Below, piece after piece: positions 55,270 to 64,000 of a stretch of DNA of 64,000 nucleotides. A program made the position numbers and the translations under genes. Source of the DNA: Blattabacterium cuenoti (GTDB taxonomy: Bacteria > Bacteroidota > Bacteroidia > Flavobacteriales > Blattabacteriaceae); the NCBI RefSeq assembly GCF_014251235.1, contig NZ_CP059181.1:549217-613216 (forward strand), in the 5' to 3' direction. The notes beneath the pieces were generated by a model. The model was given only the letters and a program-made list of their open reading frames with translations. It was not told the origin of the DNA and did no database searches. The stretch's first letter is position 1. Each line of letters begins with the position of its first letter.

Positions 55270-56718
55270 TCATCCAACAGAACCTTCCAATGATACTTCC
55301 AATAATTTTTGAGCTTCTACTGCAAATTCCATTGGTAATTTTTTCAAAATTTCATTACTAAAACCATGAACAATAAGAGATATAGCTTTTTCAATATCTA
55401 TTCCTCTTTGATTGCAATAAAAAATTTGATCTTTTCCAATTTTTGAAGTAGTGGCTTCATGTTCTACTTTAGATGTAGAATTATTTACATCAATATATGG
55501 AAAAGTATGAGCTCCACATTGATTTCCTATCAACAAGGAATCACATTGAGAAAAATTACGAGATTTTATAGCTTTATCAGTAATCTTCACTAGTCCTCTA
55601 TAATTATTTTGAGCTTTTCCAGCAGAAACTCCTTTCGAAATAATTACACTTTTAGTCCCTTTTCCTAAATGAATCATCTTTGTTCCAGTGTCTGCTTGCT
55701 GTAAATTTCTCGTAAGAGCTAATGAATAAAATTCTCCAATAGAAAAATCGCCTTTCAAAATACAAGATGGATATTTCCAAGTAATAGAAGATCCTGTTTC
55801 TACTTGTATCCAAGATATTTTAGCTTTTTTTTCACATAATCCACGTTTTGTAACAAAATTGAAAATTCCTCCAACTCCATTTTTATCTCCTGGATACCAA
55901 TTTTGAACCGTTGAATATTTAATTTCAGAACCTTCTAAAGCAATAATTTCTACAACTGCTGCATGTAATTGATTCTCTATTCTCATAGGAGCTGTACATC
56001 CTTCTAAATAACTGACAAAAGAGTCTTTATCGGCTATAATTAAAGTTCTTTCAAATTGACCTGTTTTATTTTCGTTAATACGAAAATAGGTAGATAATTC
56101 CATAGGACAACGAATACCTTTTGGTATATAACAAAATGAACCATCTGAAAAAACGGCAGAGTTTAAAGCTGCATAAAAATTGTCTTTCTTAGACACTACT
56201 GATCCTAAATATTTTTTTACAATATCAGGATATTTTTTTAAGGCTTCATTAATTGAACAGAATAAAATTCCTTTATTTTTCAATTTTTCTTGAAATGTAG
56301 TTATTAAAGATACAGAGTCTAATACAACATCTGTTGCTACTTTAGAAAAATTTTTTTTTTCTTTGATAGATATTCCTAATTTATTAAATGTTTCTAATAA
56401 TTCTTGATCTACTTTATCTAAATTATTTAGATCTATTTTTTTTTTAGGAGCAGAATAATAACTTATATTTTGATAATTAGGTTTATCATATTTAATATTT
56501 GCCCATTCTGGTTCTTTCATTTTTTTCCAAATAGAATAGGATTCTAATCTCCAATTTAACATCCATTTTGGTTCTTCTTTTTTTTCCGATATATTTCGGA
56601 TAACACTTTCATTTAACCCTTCTGGAATTTTATCAGAATCTATTTTTGTATAAAATCCATATTTATATTCAGAACGAACAAAATCTTCTAATATCTTGTT
56701 ATTATTATTTTTTTTCAT
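55270..56718 (-). CDS. sufB: Fe-S assembly scaffold subunit SufB
   Basis: Main scaffold of SufBC2D where the cluster forms. The protein is about 482 residues from ATG 56718 ([13 protein letters not shown]); the frame is open to 56754 but the extra 12 residues would overlap the iscA-like gene and have no family match. It has the conserved [29 protein letters not shown] split over strands, and the C-terminal [16 protein letters not shown]. Confidence 0.95.
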   Translation of the reverse strand: MKKNNNNKILEDFVRSEYKYGFYTKIDSDKIPEGLNESVIRNISEKKEEPKWMLNWRLESYSIWKKMKEPEWANIKYDKPNYQNISYYSAPKKKIDLNNLDKVDQELLETFNKLGISIKEKKNFSKVATDVVLDSVSLITTFQEKLKNKGILFCSINEALKKYPDIVKKYLGSVVSKKDNFYAALNSAVFSDGSFCYIPKGIRCPMELSTYFRINENKTGQFERTLIIADKDSFVSYLEGCTAPMRIENQLHAAVVEIIALEGSEIKYSTVQNWYPGDKNGVGGIFNFVTKRGLCEKKAKISWIQVETGSSITWKYPSCILKGDFSIGEFYSLALTRNLQQADTGTKMIHLGKGTKSVIISKGVSAGKAQNNYRGLVKITDKAIKSRNFSQCDSLLIGNQCGAHTFPYIDVNNSTSKVEHEATTSKIGKDQIFYCNQRGIDIEKAISLIVHGFSNEILKKLPMEFAVEAQKLLEVSLEGSVG

Positions 56719-56725
56719 GATTTTA

Positions 56726-57058
56726 TTATGATGAGAAACTTTTTCCGCATCCACAAGTATGTTTAGCCTTAGGATTTATAAAATAGAACCCTTTTCCATT
56801 TAATCCACCTGAATATTCTAAAGTTGTTCCTTCTAGATATGGAAAGCTATTCTCATCCACTAATATTTTCATTTCTTCATGTTGAAACAGTTTATCTTCT
56901 TTCTTTTTTTTTTGATCAAAAGTAAGTTCATAAGATAAACTAGAACATCCTCCTCCTTTTTTAACTCCTAGTCTAACAAAAGAATTATTTTTAGAAAGTC
57001 CTTCTTCTTTCATCAAAGAAAATAATTTATTTTTAGCTTGATCAGATATAAAAACCAT
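56726..57058 (-). CDS. sufA: A-type Fe-S carrier protein (IscA/SufA family)
   Basis: Cluster carrier that takes Fe-S from SufBCD to apoproteins. About 110 residues from ATG 57058 ([12 protein letters not shown]); the open frame to 57112 overlaps the DUF192 gene and is not used. The three Cys ligands are in [10 protein letters not shown] and HTCGCGKSF. First gene of the suf run A-B-C-D-S. Confidence 0.92.
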   Translation of the reverse strand: MVFISDQAKNKLFSLMKEEGLSKNNSFVRLGVKKGGGCSSLSYELTFDQKKKKEDKLFQHEEMKILVDENSFPYLEGTTLEYSGGLNGKGFYFINPKAKHTCGCGKSFSS

Positions 57059-57063
57059 AATAT

Positions 57064-57585
57064 TTATATTTTTTTGAAAAAAATTTTTGTTAATCCTTCT
57101 TTTATACCCCACTTTTCTGACATACCAGCATTAATCTCTAATACATATTTAACCGTAGTAGTAGGGTCGTTACTACGAACTAATTCTATATTATCCTCCA
57201 TAGGAGAGACATACTTATGTACAAAAATAACAGTATTCATATTATTAATATAAACAATATCTAAAGGAATACGCATATTTTTCATATCCAATTTTTTGAT
57301 TTCTTCTTTGTTTTCTAAAATAAATAACATTCCTCTATTTTCTCTCATAGACGAACGATATCTAAGTCCATTTTTTTTTTCTATAGGACTTTTAGCTAAT
57401 TCTATTTCTATTTTTTTGATAGGAAGATAACTTGTATTTTTTATATACAAACATCCATGTTTTATAAATTCAATTTCCAATTTATCTCCTATATTAAATA
57501 GATGATCTTCTTCTTCTATTCTATTATGAGAAGAATGTAAAAATAAAAAAATCGTAAAAATTAATAAGAATTTATTCTTTTTCAT
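57064..57585 (-). CDS. DUF192 family exported protein
   Basis: A 173-residue protein with an N-terminal hydrophobic signal (about residues 4-18) and then the DUF192 fold: ELAKSPIEKKNGLRYRSSM, GMLFI, MKNMRIPLDIVYIN and VLEINAGMSEKWGIKEG. Function of the family is unknown; it is secreted or periplasmic. Its start overlaps lgt by 14 bases and its end lies 5 bases before the iscA-like gene. Confidence 0.88.
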   Translation of the reverse strand: MKKNKFLLIFTIFLFLHSSHNRIEEEDHLFNIGDKLEIEFIKHGCLYIKNTSYLPIKKIEIELAKSPIEKKNGLRYRSSMRENRGMLFILENKEEIKKLDMKNMRIPLDIVYINNMNTVIFVHKYVSPMEDNIELVRSNDPTTTVKYVLEINAGMSEKWGIKEGLTKIFFKKI

Positions 57586-58471
57586 GAAAAAAATATTCCC
57601 TTTTTTTTGAAAAAAAAAGAAGAATTAATCCAAAAATAATATAAGGTATACTTAATAATTGCCCAGTATTTAAAGAAAATAAATGAATCATCTCATCTCC
57701 TTGTGGTTCTTTTATAAATTCTAATAAAAAACGAATAGACCAAAGAAAAACAAAAAAAATTCCAGATATATATCCAACAATTTCTTTTTCTTCATTCCTT
57801 TTTTTATTTTTATTATAAAAAAACCATAAAAATAAAAAAAGGAAAAAATAGCTAACAGATTCATAAATTTGAGTAGGGTGTCTAGGGACTACCTCTCCAT
57901 AGTCTGTATCCATTTGAACAAATTTAACGGCCCAAGGATACGAAGATGGTTTTCCTACAATTTCAGAATTAAAAAAATTACCTATTCGTATAAAAGAAGC
58001 AGACAAAGCTGCTATAATACATATTCTATCAAAAATCCATAAAAATGATTTATTTTTCAGGACATTTTTACTATAAAGGAAACTAGAGAAGGCTATTCCA
58101 ATAGTAGCCCCATGACTAGATAGACCTTTATAACCAATAAATTTATAACCTTTAATGATTCCACCCAATAACGAACTATGAATGTTTTCTTTAACAGGAA
58201 ATATAGCCTCTATCCAATGATTGGAAAAATATGAAAAATCATAAAAAAAAACCTGTCCTAATCTAGAACCTAAAACAGTTCCTATAACTGTATGAATTAA
58301 TAAAGAATCTATATATTTTGGATGAATTTTCTCTATTTTATAAATATATTTTATAATGGACCTTCCCGTTAAAAAAGAAATGACAAACATTAAACTATAA
58401 ACATGTATAGTTACCCTATTCCATAAAATAAACTTAGTAATTGGATCCCAATTAATATAATTGAATAACAT
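57572..58471 (-). CDS. lgt: Prolipoprotein diacylglyceryl transferase
   Basis: Inner-membrane enzyme that adds diacylglycerol to lipoprotein signal Cys. The 299-residue protein has about seven membrane helices and the signature RIGNFFNSEIVGKPS near 160, plus RHPTQIYES. Its presence means at least some lipoproteins are still made. Confidence 0.95.
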   Translation of the reverse strand: MLFNYINWDPITKFILWNRVTIHVYSLMFVISFLTGRSIIKYIYKIEKIHPKYIDSLLIHTVIGTVLGSRLGQVFFYDFSYFSNHWIEAIFPVKENIHSSLLGGIIKGYKFIGYKGLSSHGATIGIAFSSFLYSKNVLKNKSFLWIFDRICIIAALSASFIRIGNFFNSEIVGKPSSYPWAVKFVQMDTDYGEVVPRHPTQIYESVSYFFLFLFLWFFYNKNKKRNEEKEIVGYISGIFFVFLWSIRFLLEFIKEPQGDEMIHLFSLNTGQLLSIPYIIFGLILLFFSKKREYFFHEKE

Positions 58472-58500
58472 AAATGAATAATTTTATTATATATAATATA

Positions 58501-58719
58501 TCATGAAACAGGATCATATCCTGATTTTCCAAAAGGATGACATCTTAAAATTCTTTTAATAATCATAAAACTTGCTCTATAAAAATTATATTTTTTTAAA
58601 GATTGAATAGTGTATTCCGAACATGTAGGTATATATCTACAATTTTTTCCTATCCATGGAGATATACCTATTTGATATAATAAAATTATTTTCAATAACA
58701 ATTTATTGAAAGTTTTCAT
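58501..58719 (-). CDS. yidD: Membrane protein insertion efficiency factor YidD
   Basis: A 72-residue protein with GISPWIGKNCRYIPTCSEY and RCHPFGKSGYDPV, the YidD signature. Peripheral membrane helper of YidC-type insertion. Its first 17 bases overlap the end of the aconitase gene. Confidence 0.94.
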   Translation of the reverse strand: MKTFNKLLLKIILLYQIGISPWIGKNCRYIPTCSEYTIQSLKKYNFYRASFMIIKRILRCHPFGKSGYDPVS

Positions 58720-61000
58720 TGATTTTTTTTCTAATAAAATTTAAAGAAGAACCATAAGTAAACCATTCTATTTCTCTTAAATTATAAGAATGTTGTACAA
58801 TAATAATTTCTTTTTTTCCATTTTTATGAACTAATTCTACGTTAATATTTTTTTTAGGATAAAAATTTTTTATATAAAAATGTAGAGTATCATCTTCTTT
58901 AATCTTGTGATAATCAGAATTTTTTAAAAAATTTACAGCTAAAATTCCTTGTTTTTTTAAATTAACTTCATGAATTCTAGAAAAAGATTTAGCAAGAACT
59001 ATACGAACTCCTAAATAACGAGGCTCCATAGCTGCATGTTCTCTTGAAGAACCTTCTCCATAATTTTCTTCTCCAACAATTATAGTTGGTATTTTTTTGT
59101 ATTTATAAAATTTTGCAACATTAGGTACAGTTCCATAATTTCCGGTTAACACATTTTTTATGTGATTAATTTTATTATTAAATGAATTAATAGCTCCAAT
59201 TAATAAATTTTCAGAAATGTTTTCAATATGACCTCTATATTGAAGCCATGGACCCGCCATAGATATATGATCTGTAGTACATTTTCCTTTTACTTTAATC
59301 AGTAATCTAACGTTCAATAAATCTTTTTTATCCCAAGGAGAAAATAAAGATAACATTTGCAAACGTTTTGAATGAGGATCTATTTTTAAAGAGGCATTTA
59401 TCCCTGTTCCTATAGATTCTTCATATCCTAATTCTTTTAAACTAAAATTTTTTTTCGAAGAAGGATTTTTTATATATAATTTTGGTTCTTCTAATTTAAC
59501 ATATTTTCCTTCTTCATTTTTTAAATGATCTTTTCTAGGATCAAAGGTTAAATATCCAGAAATGCTCAAAGCAGTAACAATTTCTGGTGAAGCTATAAAA
59601 GCATATGTTTCCGGATTTCCATCATTACGGGATGAAAAATTTCTATTAAAAGAATGAATAATCGTATTTTTTTTGTAATCCCCTTTTCTTATCCATTGTC
59701 CAATACAAGGACCACAAGCATTAGAAAATATTTTAGCTCCTATACTTTTAAAGAGTGAAATTAAACCATCTTTTTCTATAAGATGATAAACTCTATAGGA
59801 TCCTGGTGTTATCAAATATTCAGAAGATACCTTTAATTTTTTCTTTTTAGCTTGTTGAATAATAGATGCAGCTTTTGATAGGTCTTCATAAGAAGAGTTT
59901 GTGCAAGAACCTATTAATCCTGCTTCTATTTTAATTGGCCAATTATTTTTTTCTGCTTCTTTTTTCATATGAGAAATAGGTATACTCCTATCAGGAGTAA
60001 AAGGACCATTAATATGCGGTTCTAATACATTAAGATTTATTTCTATTAATTTATCATAATAAATCCATGGTTTTTGATAAACCTCTATATCCGCTTTCAA
60101 AAAATTATTTATTTTATTATTTGATATTTCTTCCGAAATTTCTTTTCTTCCACTTTCTTCTAGAAATTCTTTCATTTTTGTATCATATGGAAATAAAGAA
60201 GATGTTGCTCCAATTTCAGCGCCCATATTACATATAGTAGCTTTTCCTGTACAAGAAAGGTTTTCTATTCCTTCACCAAAATATTCGATAATGCAACCTT
60301 TAGCTCCTTTTCCTCCCATAATTCCAGATAGCTTTAATATAATATCTTTAGGAGAGGTCCATCCATTTAACTTTCCTTTCAATAAAACTCCGATAATTTT
60401 AGGAATTTTTAACTCTAAATAATATCCAGACATAACTTCTACTGCTTCTAATCCTCCTACTCCTATCGCTAACATTCCTAAACCTCCAGCATTAGGAGTA
60501 TGAGAATCTGTTCCTATCATCATTCCTCCAGGAAATGCATAATTTTCTAAAATAATTTGATGGATAATCCCTGATCCAGGTTTCCAAAAACCTATTCCGT
60601 ATTTATGAGATGCAGATAATAAAAAATTATAAATTTCTTTATTATCTTGGATAGATTTTTCTAAATCTAGTAATTTTCCTTCCTTTGCTTTAATAAGATG
60701 ATCGCAATGGATAGTAGTAGGAATAATTGTTTTATTTTTTCCAGTAAGCATAAACTGGAGTATTGTCATTTGAGCTGTAGCATCTTGCATAGCTAAACGA
60801 TCCGGTAAAAATTTCAGATAAGATTCATTTACATGAATTTTACTACTATATTTATAGTCTATAAATTTTTCTTCTAATAAATGAGAATATAGTATTTTTT
60901 CAGAAAATGTCATAGGACGTCTTATTTTATTTCTGATTTTATTAAATCTCAATTTTAAATTAGAATAAAAATTTAAAATTTTGTCAAAATCAAATAACAT
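58703..61000 (-). CDS. acnA: Aconitate hydratase
   Basis: Isomerises citrate to isocitrate in the TCA cycle, feeding 2-oxoglutarate for glutamate synthesis. The 765-residue protein has the [4Fe-4S] ligands in GLIGSCTNSSYED and SNACGPCIGQW, and the swivel-domain GEGSSREHAAMEPR. It is of the mitochondrial-like type usual in Bacteroidota. Needs the Suf machinery encoded upstream on the same strand. The symbol acnA versus acnB/aco is a naming choice. Confidence 0.95.
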   Translation of the reverse strand: MLFDFDKILNFYSNLKLRFNKIRNKIRRPMTFSEKILYSHLLEEKFIDYKYSSKIHVNESYLKFLPDRLAMQDATAQMTILQFMLTGKNKTIIPTTIHCDHLIKAKEGKLLDLEKSIQDNKEIYNFLLSASHKYGIGFWKPGSGIIHQIILENYAFPGGMMIGTDSHTPNAGGLGMLAIGVGGLEAVEVMSGYYLELKIPKIIGVLLKGKLNGWTSPKDIILKLSGIMGGKGAKGCIIEYFGEGIENLSCTGKATICNMGAEIGATSSLFPYDTKMKEFLEESGRKEISEEISNNKINNFLKADIEVYQKPWIYYDKLIEINLNVLEPHINGPFTPDRSIPISHMKKEAEKNNWPIKIEAGLIGSCTNSSYEDLSKAASIIQQAKKKKLKVSSEYLITPGSYRVYHLIEKDGLISLFKSIGAKIFSNACGPCIGQWIRKGDYKKNTIIHSFNRNFSSRNDGNPETYAFIASPEIVTALSISGYLTFDPRKDHLKNEEGKYVKLEEPKLYIKNPSSKKNFSLKELGYEESIGTGINASLKIDPHSKRLQMLSLFSPWDKKDLLNVRLLIKVKGKCTTDHISMAGPWLQYRGHIENISENLLIGAINSFNNKINHIKNVLTGNYGTVPNVAKFYKYKKIPTIIVGEENYGEGSSREHAAMEPRYLGVRIVLAKSFSRIHEVNLKKQGILAVNFLKNSDYHKIKEDDTLHFYIKNFYPKKNINVELVHKNGKKEIIIVQHSYNLREIEWFTYGSSLNFIRKKINENFQ

Positions 61001-61043
61001 AATACAGTTTTTTATTACATTATACTATATATAAATTTAATAA

Positions 61044-61817
61044 TTATATTTCTTGATTTAGAAAATTTCTCACTTCTTTGTAAAAATCTATTTTATTATC
61101 TATATGTATCCAATGTTTTGCTTTTTTTATCAGAATGATTTTTGCTTTAGTAAACAACTTTTTTATGAAAAAAAAATCTTCAATTAGAAGATAATTTGAA
61201 TATTCACCACGTAAAAAAAGAGTAGGACCATTAAAAATTCCATTTTTTAATTCTTTATTAATTAAACAGGAATAATTATTTTCAATTCCAACTAGAAAAA
61301 AACGAAAAGCTAATTTTCCATTTTTTTTTCTATAAGTACATTTAGAAAAAAATGATCTAGTTTCTTTATCTGGAATAAACGGATTTAAGAATTCTTCAAG
61401 TTCTATCCGTTTTTGAATACAATTGAAATCTACACTTTTTAATACTTGAATAACATTTTTATAATAAGTAGATGGATAAGATTTAGGACTTATATCTAAA
61501 ATGATTATTTTTTTTGGAATAGAAGGATAATTCATAGAAAAATACATGACAGCTCTTCCTCCCATAGAATGACCTATTAAAATTGGTTTATCAATTTTAT
61601 AATGATGAAGATAGACTAATATATCTTTTGATATCAGATCATAATCCATTTTATTTGAATAGAAACTATTTCCATGATTTCTTATATCTAATAAATGTAT
61701 TTGATATTTTGAAGAAAATTCTTTTGCAAAAGAAATCCAATTATCTCCATTTCCAAATAATCCATGAAAAACTAAAATAGGGAATCCTTTTCCAATAATT
61801 TTAGAATATAAAACCAT
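61044..61817 (-). CDS. Alpha/beta fold hydrolase, YbfF-like esterase
   Basis: A 257-residue alpha/beta hydrolase with HGLFGNGDNW near 18-27, LLDIRNHGNS near 54, nucleophile Ser in LIGHSMGGRAVMYFS and a late His in KAKHWIHID. The LFGNGDNW and DIRNHG segments are typical of the YbfF/acyl-CoA esterase group. Three bases after pdxJ on the same strand; no functional link is evident. Confidence 0.87.
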   Translation of the reverse strand: MVLYSKIIGKGFPILVFHGLFGNGDNWISFAKEFSSKYQIHLLDIRNHGNSFYSNKMDYDLISKDILVYLHHYKIDKPILIGHSMGGRAVMYFSMNYPSIPKKIIILDISPKSYPSTYYKNVIQVLKSVDFNCIQKRIELEEFLNPFIPDKETRSFFSKCTYRKKNGKLAFRFFLVGIENNYSCLINKELKNGIFNGPTLFLRGEYSNYLLIEDFFFIKKLFTKAKIILIKKAKHWIHIDNKIDFYKEVRNFLNQEI

Positions 61818-61820
61818 TAT

Positions 61821-62549
61821 TTATTTTTCATAAGCTTTATAAATTTTTTTTAAATAAGTTTGAATAGTATTCTCTAATCCCATATAAATAGTATCACTAA
61901 TCAAAGATTGGCCTATAGAAACTTCTTTCAAAAAAGGTATTTTTTCAATTAAAAAAGATAAATTTTCCAAATTCAAATCATGTCCAGCGTTAACTGATAA
62001 ATTATATTCCATAGCCTTTTTTGCGGTAGCAATATAAGAATAAATAATTTCTTTATTTCCTTTCATATATCCTAAAGCATAATTTCCGGTAAAAAGTTCT
62101 ATCCTGTCAGTCCCTGTTTTAGAAGCGAATGAAACCAATTTTGGTTCCGGTTCTAAAAAAATAGAAGTTCTAATTCCTTTCTTTTTCAATTTTTGAATTT
62201 TTTCTGTCAAAAAATCTTGATATATAAAAGTATCCCATCCAGAATTTGAAGTTTTAACATGATCAGAATCTGGTACTAATGTTACCTGTTTAGGTAAGAT
62301 ATCTAATACTAAATTCATAAATTTAGTAGTCGGTCGTCCTTCAATATTTAACTCCGTTTTTATAACAGATTTTAAGTCATAAACATCTTGATACGTAATA
62401 TGTCTTCCATCAGGACGTGGATGAACAGTAATACCTTGTGCCCCAAATTTTTGTGAATCTATAGCTATTTGTATAAGATCAGGTATATTTCCTCCTCTAG
62501 AATTTCTTAAAGTAGCTATTTTATTTAAATTAACGCTTAATCTTACCAT
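61821..62549 (-). CDS. pdxJ: Pyridoxine 5'-phosphate synthase
   Basis: Joins the PdxA product with 1-deoxyxylulose 5-phosphate to make PNP. The 242-residue TIM barrel shows the N-terminal MVRLSVNLNKIATLRNSRGG, ITVHPRPDGRHI, VTLVPD and SVNAGHDLNLENL with the catalytic His. Completes the pdxA-pdxJ-pdxH trio in this window. Confidence 0.96.
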   Translation of the reverse strand: MVRLSVNLNKIATLRNSRGGNIPDLIQIAIDSQKFGAQGITVHPRPDGRHITYQDVYDLKSVIKTELNIEGRPTTKFMNLVLDILPKQVTLVPDSDHVKTSNSGWDTFIYQDFLTEKIQKLKKKGIRTSIFLEPEPKLVSFASKTGTDRIELFTGNYALGYMKGNKEIIYSYIATAKKAMEYNLSVNAGHDLNLENLSFLIEKIPFLKEVSIGQSLISDTIYMGLENTIQTYLKKIYKAYEK

Positions 62550-62551
62550 AT

Positions 62552-63817
62552 TTAATAAGTAACATTTGTAGTTACTTGTGTAACTTTTAAATTAAATTCT
62601 TTTGCAGCTGTTAACAAATGATCAAATACACTTGCTTGAATTCGTTCATATTTAATAGACACGGAAGTATTTGTAAAACAATATAATTCTATAGGAAGAC
62701 CATAAGGTGTTGGTTCTAAATGTCTAACCATCAAAGTCTCTGATTGTGATATTCTTGGATGTTGATGTAAATATTCTAATGCATACTGACGAAAAAGACC
62801 AATGTTAGTGAGTCTTCTTCCGTTTATATCCATACTAAGATCAATATTTTTTTTTTTATTAAAATCTTCTATTTCTTTTTTTTTTCTATGAATATAATTC
62901 TTTATTAGATAGAAATTTTGGAATTCTTCTAATTTAGCTGCATTACAAAAATGAAATGATTGAATATTAAACAATATAGATCTTTTAATTCTTCGTATAT
63001 TTTTTTTTCGCATAACTTCAAAATTTGTGACCGCTGTAGATATTAAATCATAAGTAGGAACACTCGTTATTGTTTTATCAAAATTTTCTATTTTAGCAGA
63101 TGTTAAGTTTATTTCTCTAACTGTCCCTTCTATATTGTATTTATGTATACCTATCCAATCTCCTACTTTAATCATTTTAGTAGAAGCCATTTGTACTCCA
63201 GAAACAAACCCTAATATTGTATCTCTAAATATAAGTATCACTATTGCTGTTATAGCACCTAAACTAGTAAGTACGGTGATAAGATCATTTCTTGTTAAAA
63301 TGGCTATAATAATTAAAACACAAAATATAATGGATACTATTTTCAATAATTGAGAAAAAGAACGAACAGCTATGGTTTGATGATTATTTTCACTAGTAGC
63401 AATCCTCATGATTGAATTAACTACTCTGATTAAAAATTGTAAAATCATCAAAACAAATAGTATATCAAATACTTTTTCTATATAAATGATGATTGTTTGA
63501 TAATTTTTAAAAAATGGTTTAATAAGAATAAAACCAATGGATAATGGAAAAAAATGTGCTAAACTATCAAAAACTTTATTTTCATATAAAATATTATCCC
63601 AAATAAAATGAGTAGAATTTACTATTCTTTTTCCTATAAAACGAACACCTTTATTAAAAATACATTCTAAAACAATTAATAGAATACTGAATAAAATCAA
63701 TTTACATATAATGTAAAAAGTTATACAAATCCACTTTTTTAAATCTAAAAGATGAATAATTTCATAAACCCATTCATAATATTGATGAATATTATTGTAT
63801 TTTTCTAATTTTTCCAT
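62552..63817 (-). CDS. MscS-family mechanosensitive channel
   Basis: A 421-residue membrane protein with about five hydrophobic helices in the first 210 residues, then the MscS pore-lining and beta domain (TSLGAITAIVILIFRDTILG, VGDWIGIHKYNIEGTVREI, VPTYDLI). Length and layout suit the YbdG/MscM-like branch. It would release solutes on osmotic shock. A minus-strand TATTTTTG at 63850-63843 could be its -7 promoter element. Confidence 0.9.
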   Translation of the reverse strand: MEKLEKYNNIHQYYEWVYEIIHLLDLKKWICITFYIICKLILFSILLIVLECIFNKGVRFIGKRIVNSTHFIWDNILYENKVFDSLAHFFPLSIGFILIKPFFKNYQTIIIYIEKVFDILFVLMILQFLIRVVNSIMRIATSENNHQTIAVRSFSQLLKIVSIIFCVLIIIAILTRNDLITVLTSLGAITAIVILIFRDTILGFVSGVQMASTKMIKVGDWIGIHKYNIEGTVREINLTSAKIENFDKTITSVPTYDLISTAVTNFEVMRKKNIRRIKRSILFNIQSFHFCNAAKLEEFQNFYLIKNYIHRKKKEIEDFNKKKNIDLSMDINGRRLTNIGLFRQYALEYLHQHPRISQSETLMVRHLEPTPYGLPIELYCFTNTSVSIKYERIQASVFDHLLTAAKEFNLKVTQVTTNVTY

Positions 63818-63924
63818 AATAATTTCGCATCATACAAACAAACAAAAATAATAGTATAATATGAGTTATTTTCAATAATTTTATTATCGTTTGATTTTTT
63901 TTGTCTACTTCTATTCTTGGTAAA

Positions 63925-64000
63925 TTGAAGAATATAATAGATATTGAATTTCTTTATGAAAAGATAAAAAATTTTGATTCAATTTTTAAATTTAAAAATA
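63925..64000 (+). CDS. Possible 5' end of an unidentified gene
   Basis: From TTG 63925 a frame stays open to the window edge (25 codons, starting Met-Lys-Asn-Ile-Ile-Asp-Ile). No ATG start is available in this frame and I do not recognise the peptide. TTG starts are used by ribF and the nuclease gene here, so it may be real; in A+T-rich DNA it may also be chance. Confidence 0.25.
   Translation, partial: MKNIIDIEFLYEKIKNFDSIFKFKN

Overview
The window is a very A+T-rich, almost fully coding piece of a bacterial chromosome. Gene content and protein style point to Bacteroidota, order Flavobacteriales: separate atpD-atpC pair, long SecA, AddB-like PD-(D/E)XK nuclease, DUF2795 gene behind secA, single-chain GlyS, Bacteroidota-type -7 promoter motifs, and no clear Shine-Dalgarno sequences. 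The reduction (tiny spacers, many overlaps, lost protein domains, no mobile DNA, no CRISPR, no recognisable pseudogenes) together with retained amino-acid, cofactor and Fe-S pathways fits Blattabacterium, the obligate cockroach endosymbiont. An intact leuABCD set argues against the wood-roach/termite lineages reported to have lost such pathways. The genus call is an inference; no database was searched.

Layout. 1-3281 (-): engB (partial), an alpha/beta hydrolase, rnc, fabF, acpP. 3398-6089 (+): pckA, pdxA. 6123-7870 (-): atpC, atpD. 7971-11587 (+): ribF and an AddB-like nuclease. 11571-15893 (-): leuB, leuD, leuC, leuA (transcribed A-C-D-B). 16063-19083: an unknown 458-aa protein (+), a small membrane protein (-), tyrS (+). 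19086-22610 (-): era, clpB. 22675-29181 (+): prfB, speA, speB, cmk, fabG, menD, tightly packed. 29164-33349 (-): sanA-like, secA, DUF2795. 33453-34780 (+): fmt and HU. 34849-35508 (-): pdxH. 35620-38989 (+): tRNA(CAT), dnaN, pheT. 38978-46960 (-, with one small + gene): glyS, trxB, [HsdR-N-like], gap, lepA, tRNA-Arg(CCG), pth, sucD, fabZ. 47050-47555 (+): a small anchored protein and rpmH. Then an M14 peptidase (-), CPBP protease and rnz (+), rbfA (-), tRNA(CAT) (+), tRNA-Arg(CCT) (-). 51286-63817 (-): rpmA, rplU, sufS, sufD, sufC, sufB, iscA-like, DUF192, lgt, yidD, acn, a hydrolase, pdxJ, an MscS channel. The last 76 bases may open a new + strand gene.

How the genes work together. The window joins host-serving biosynthesis (leucine; vitamin B6 via pdxA, pdxH, pdxJ; FMN/FAD via ribF; menaquinone via menD; putrescine and urea via speA-speB) to a kept TCA/gluconeogenic core (acn, sucD, pckA, gap), type II fatty-acid synthesis (fabF, acpP, fabG, fabZ) and translation/secretion housekeeping. 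There is no gene-free stretch over 300 bases.

I found no clearly new multi-gene system. The notable items are reductions and rewirings: an RF2 gene whose programmed frameshift site has become an in-frame codon pair, the rpmA stop codon lying inside tRNA-Arg(CCT), a PheT without its tRNA-binding OB domain, a LeuA without its feedback domain, a FabZ apparently released from an LpxC-FabZ fusion, and several retained proteins of unknown function.
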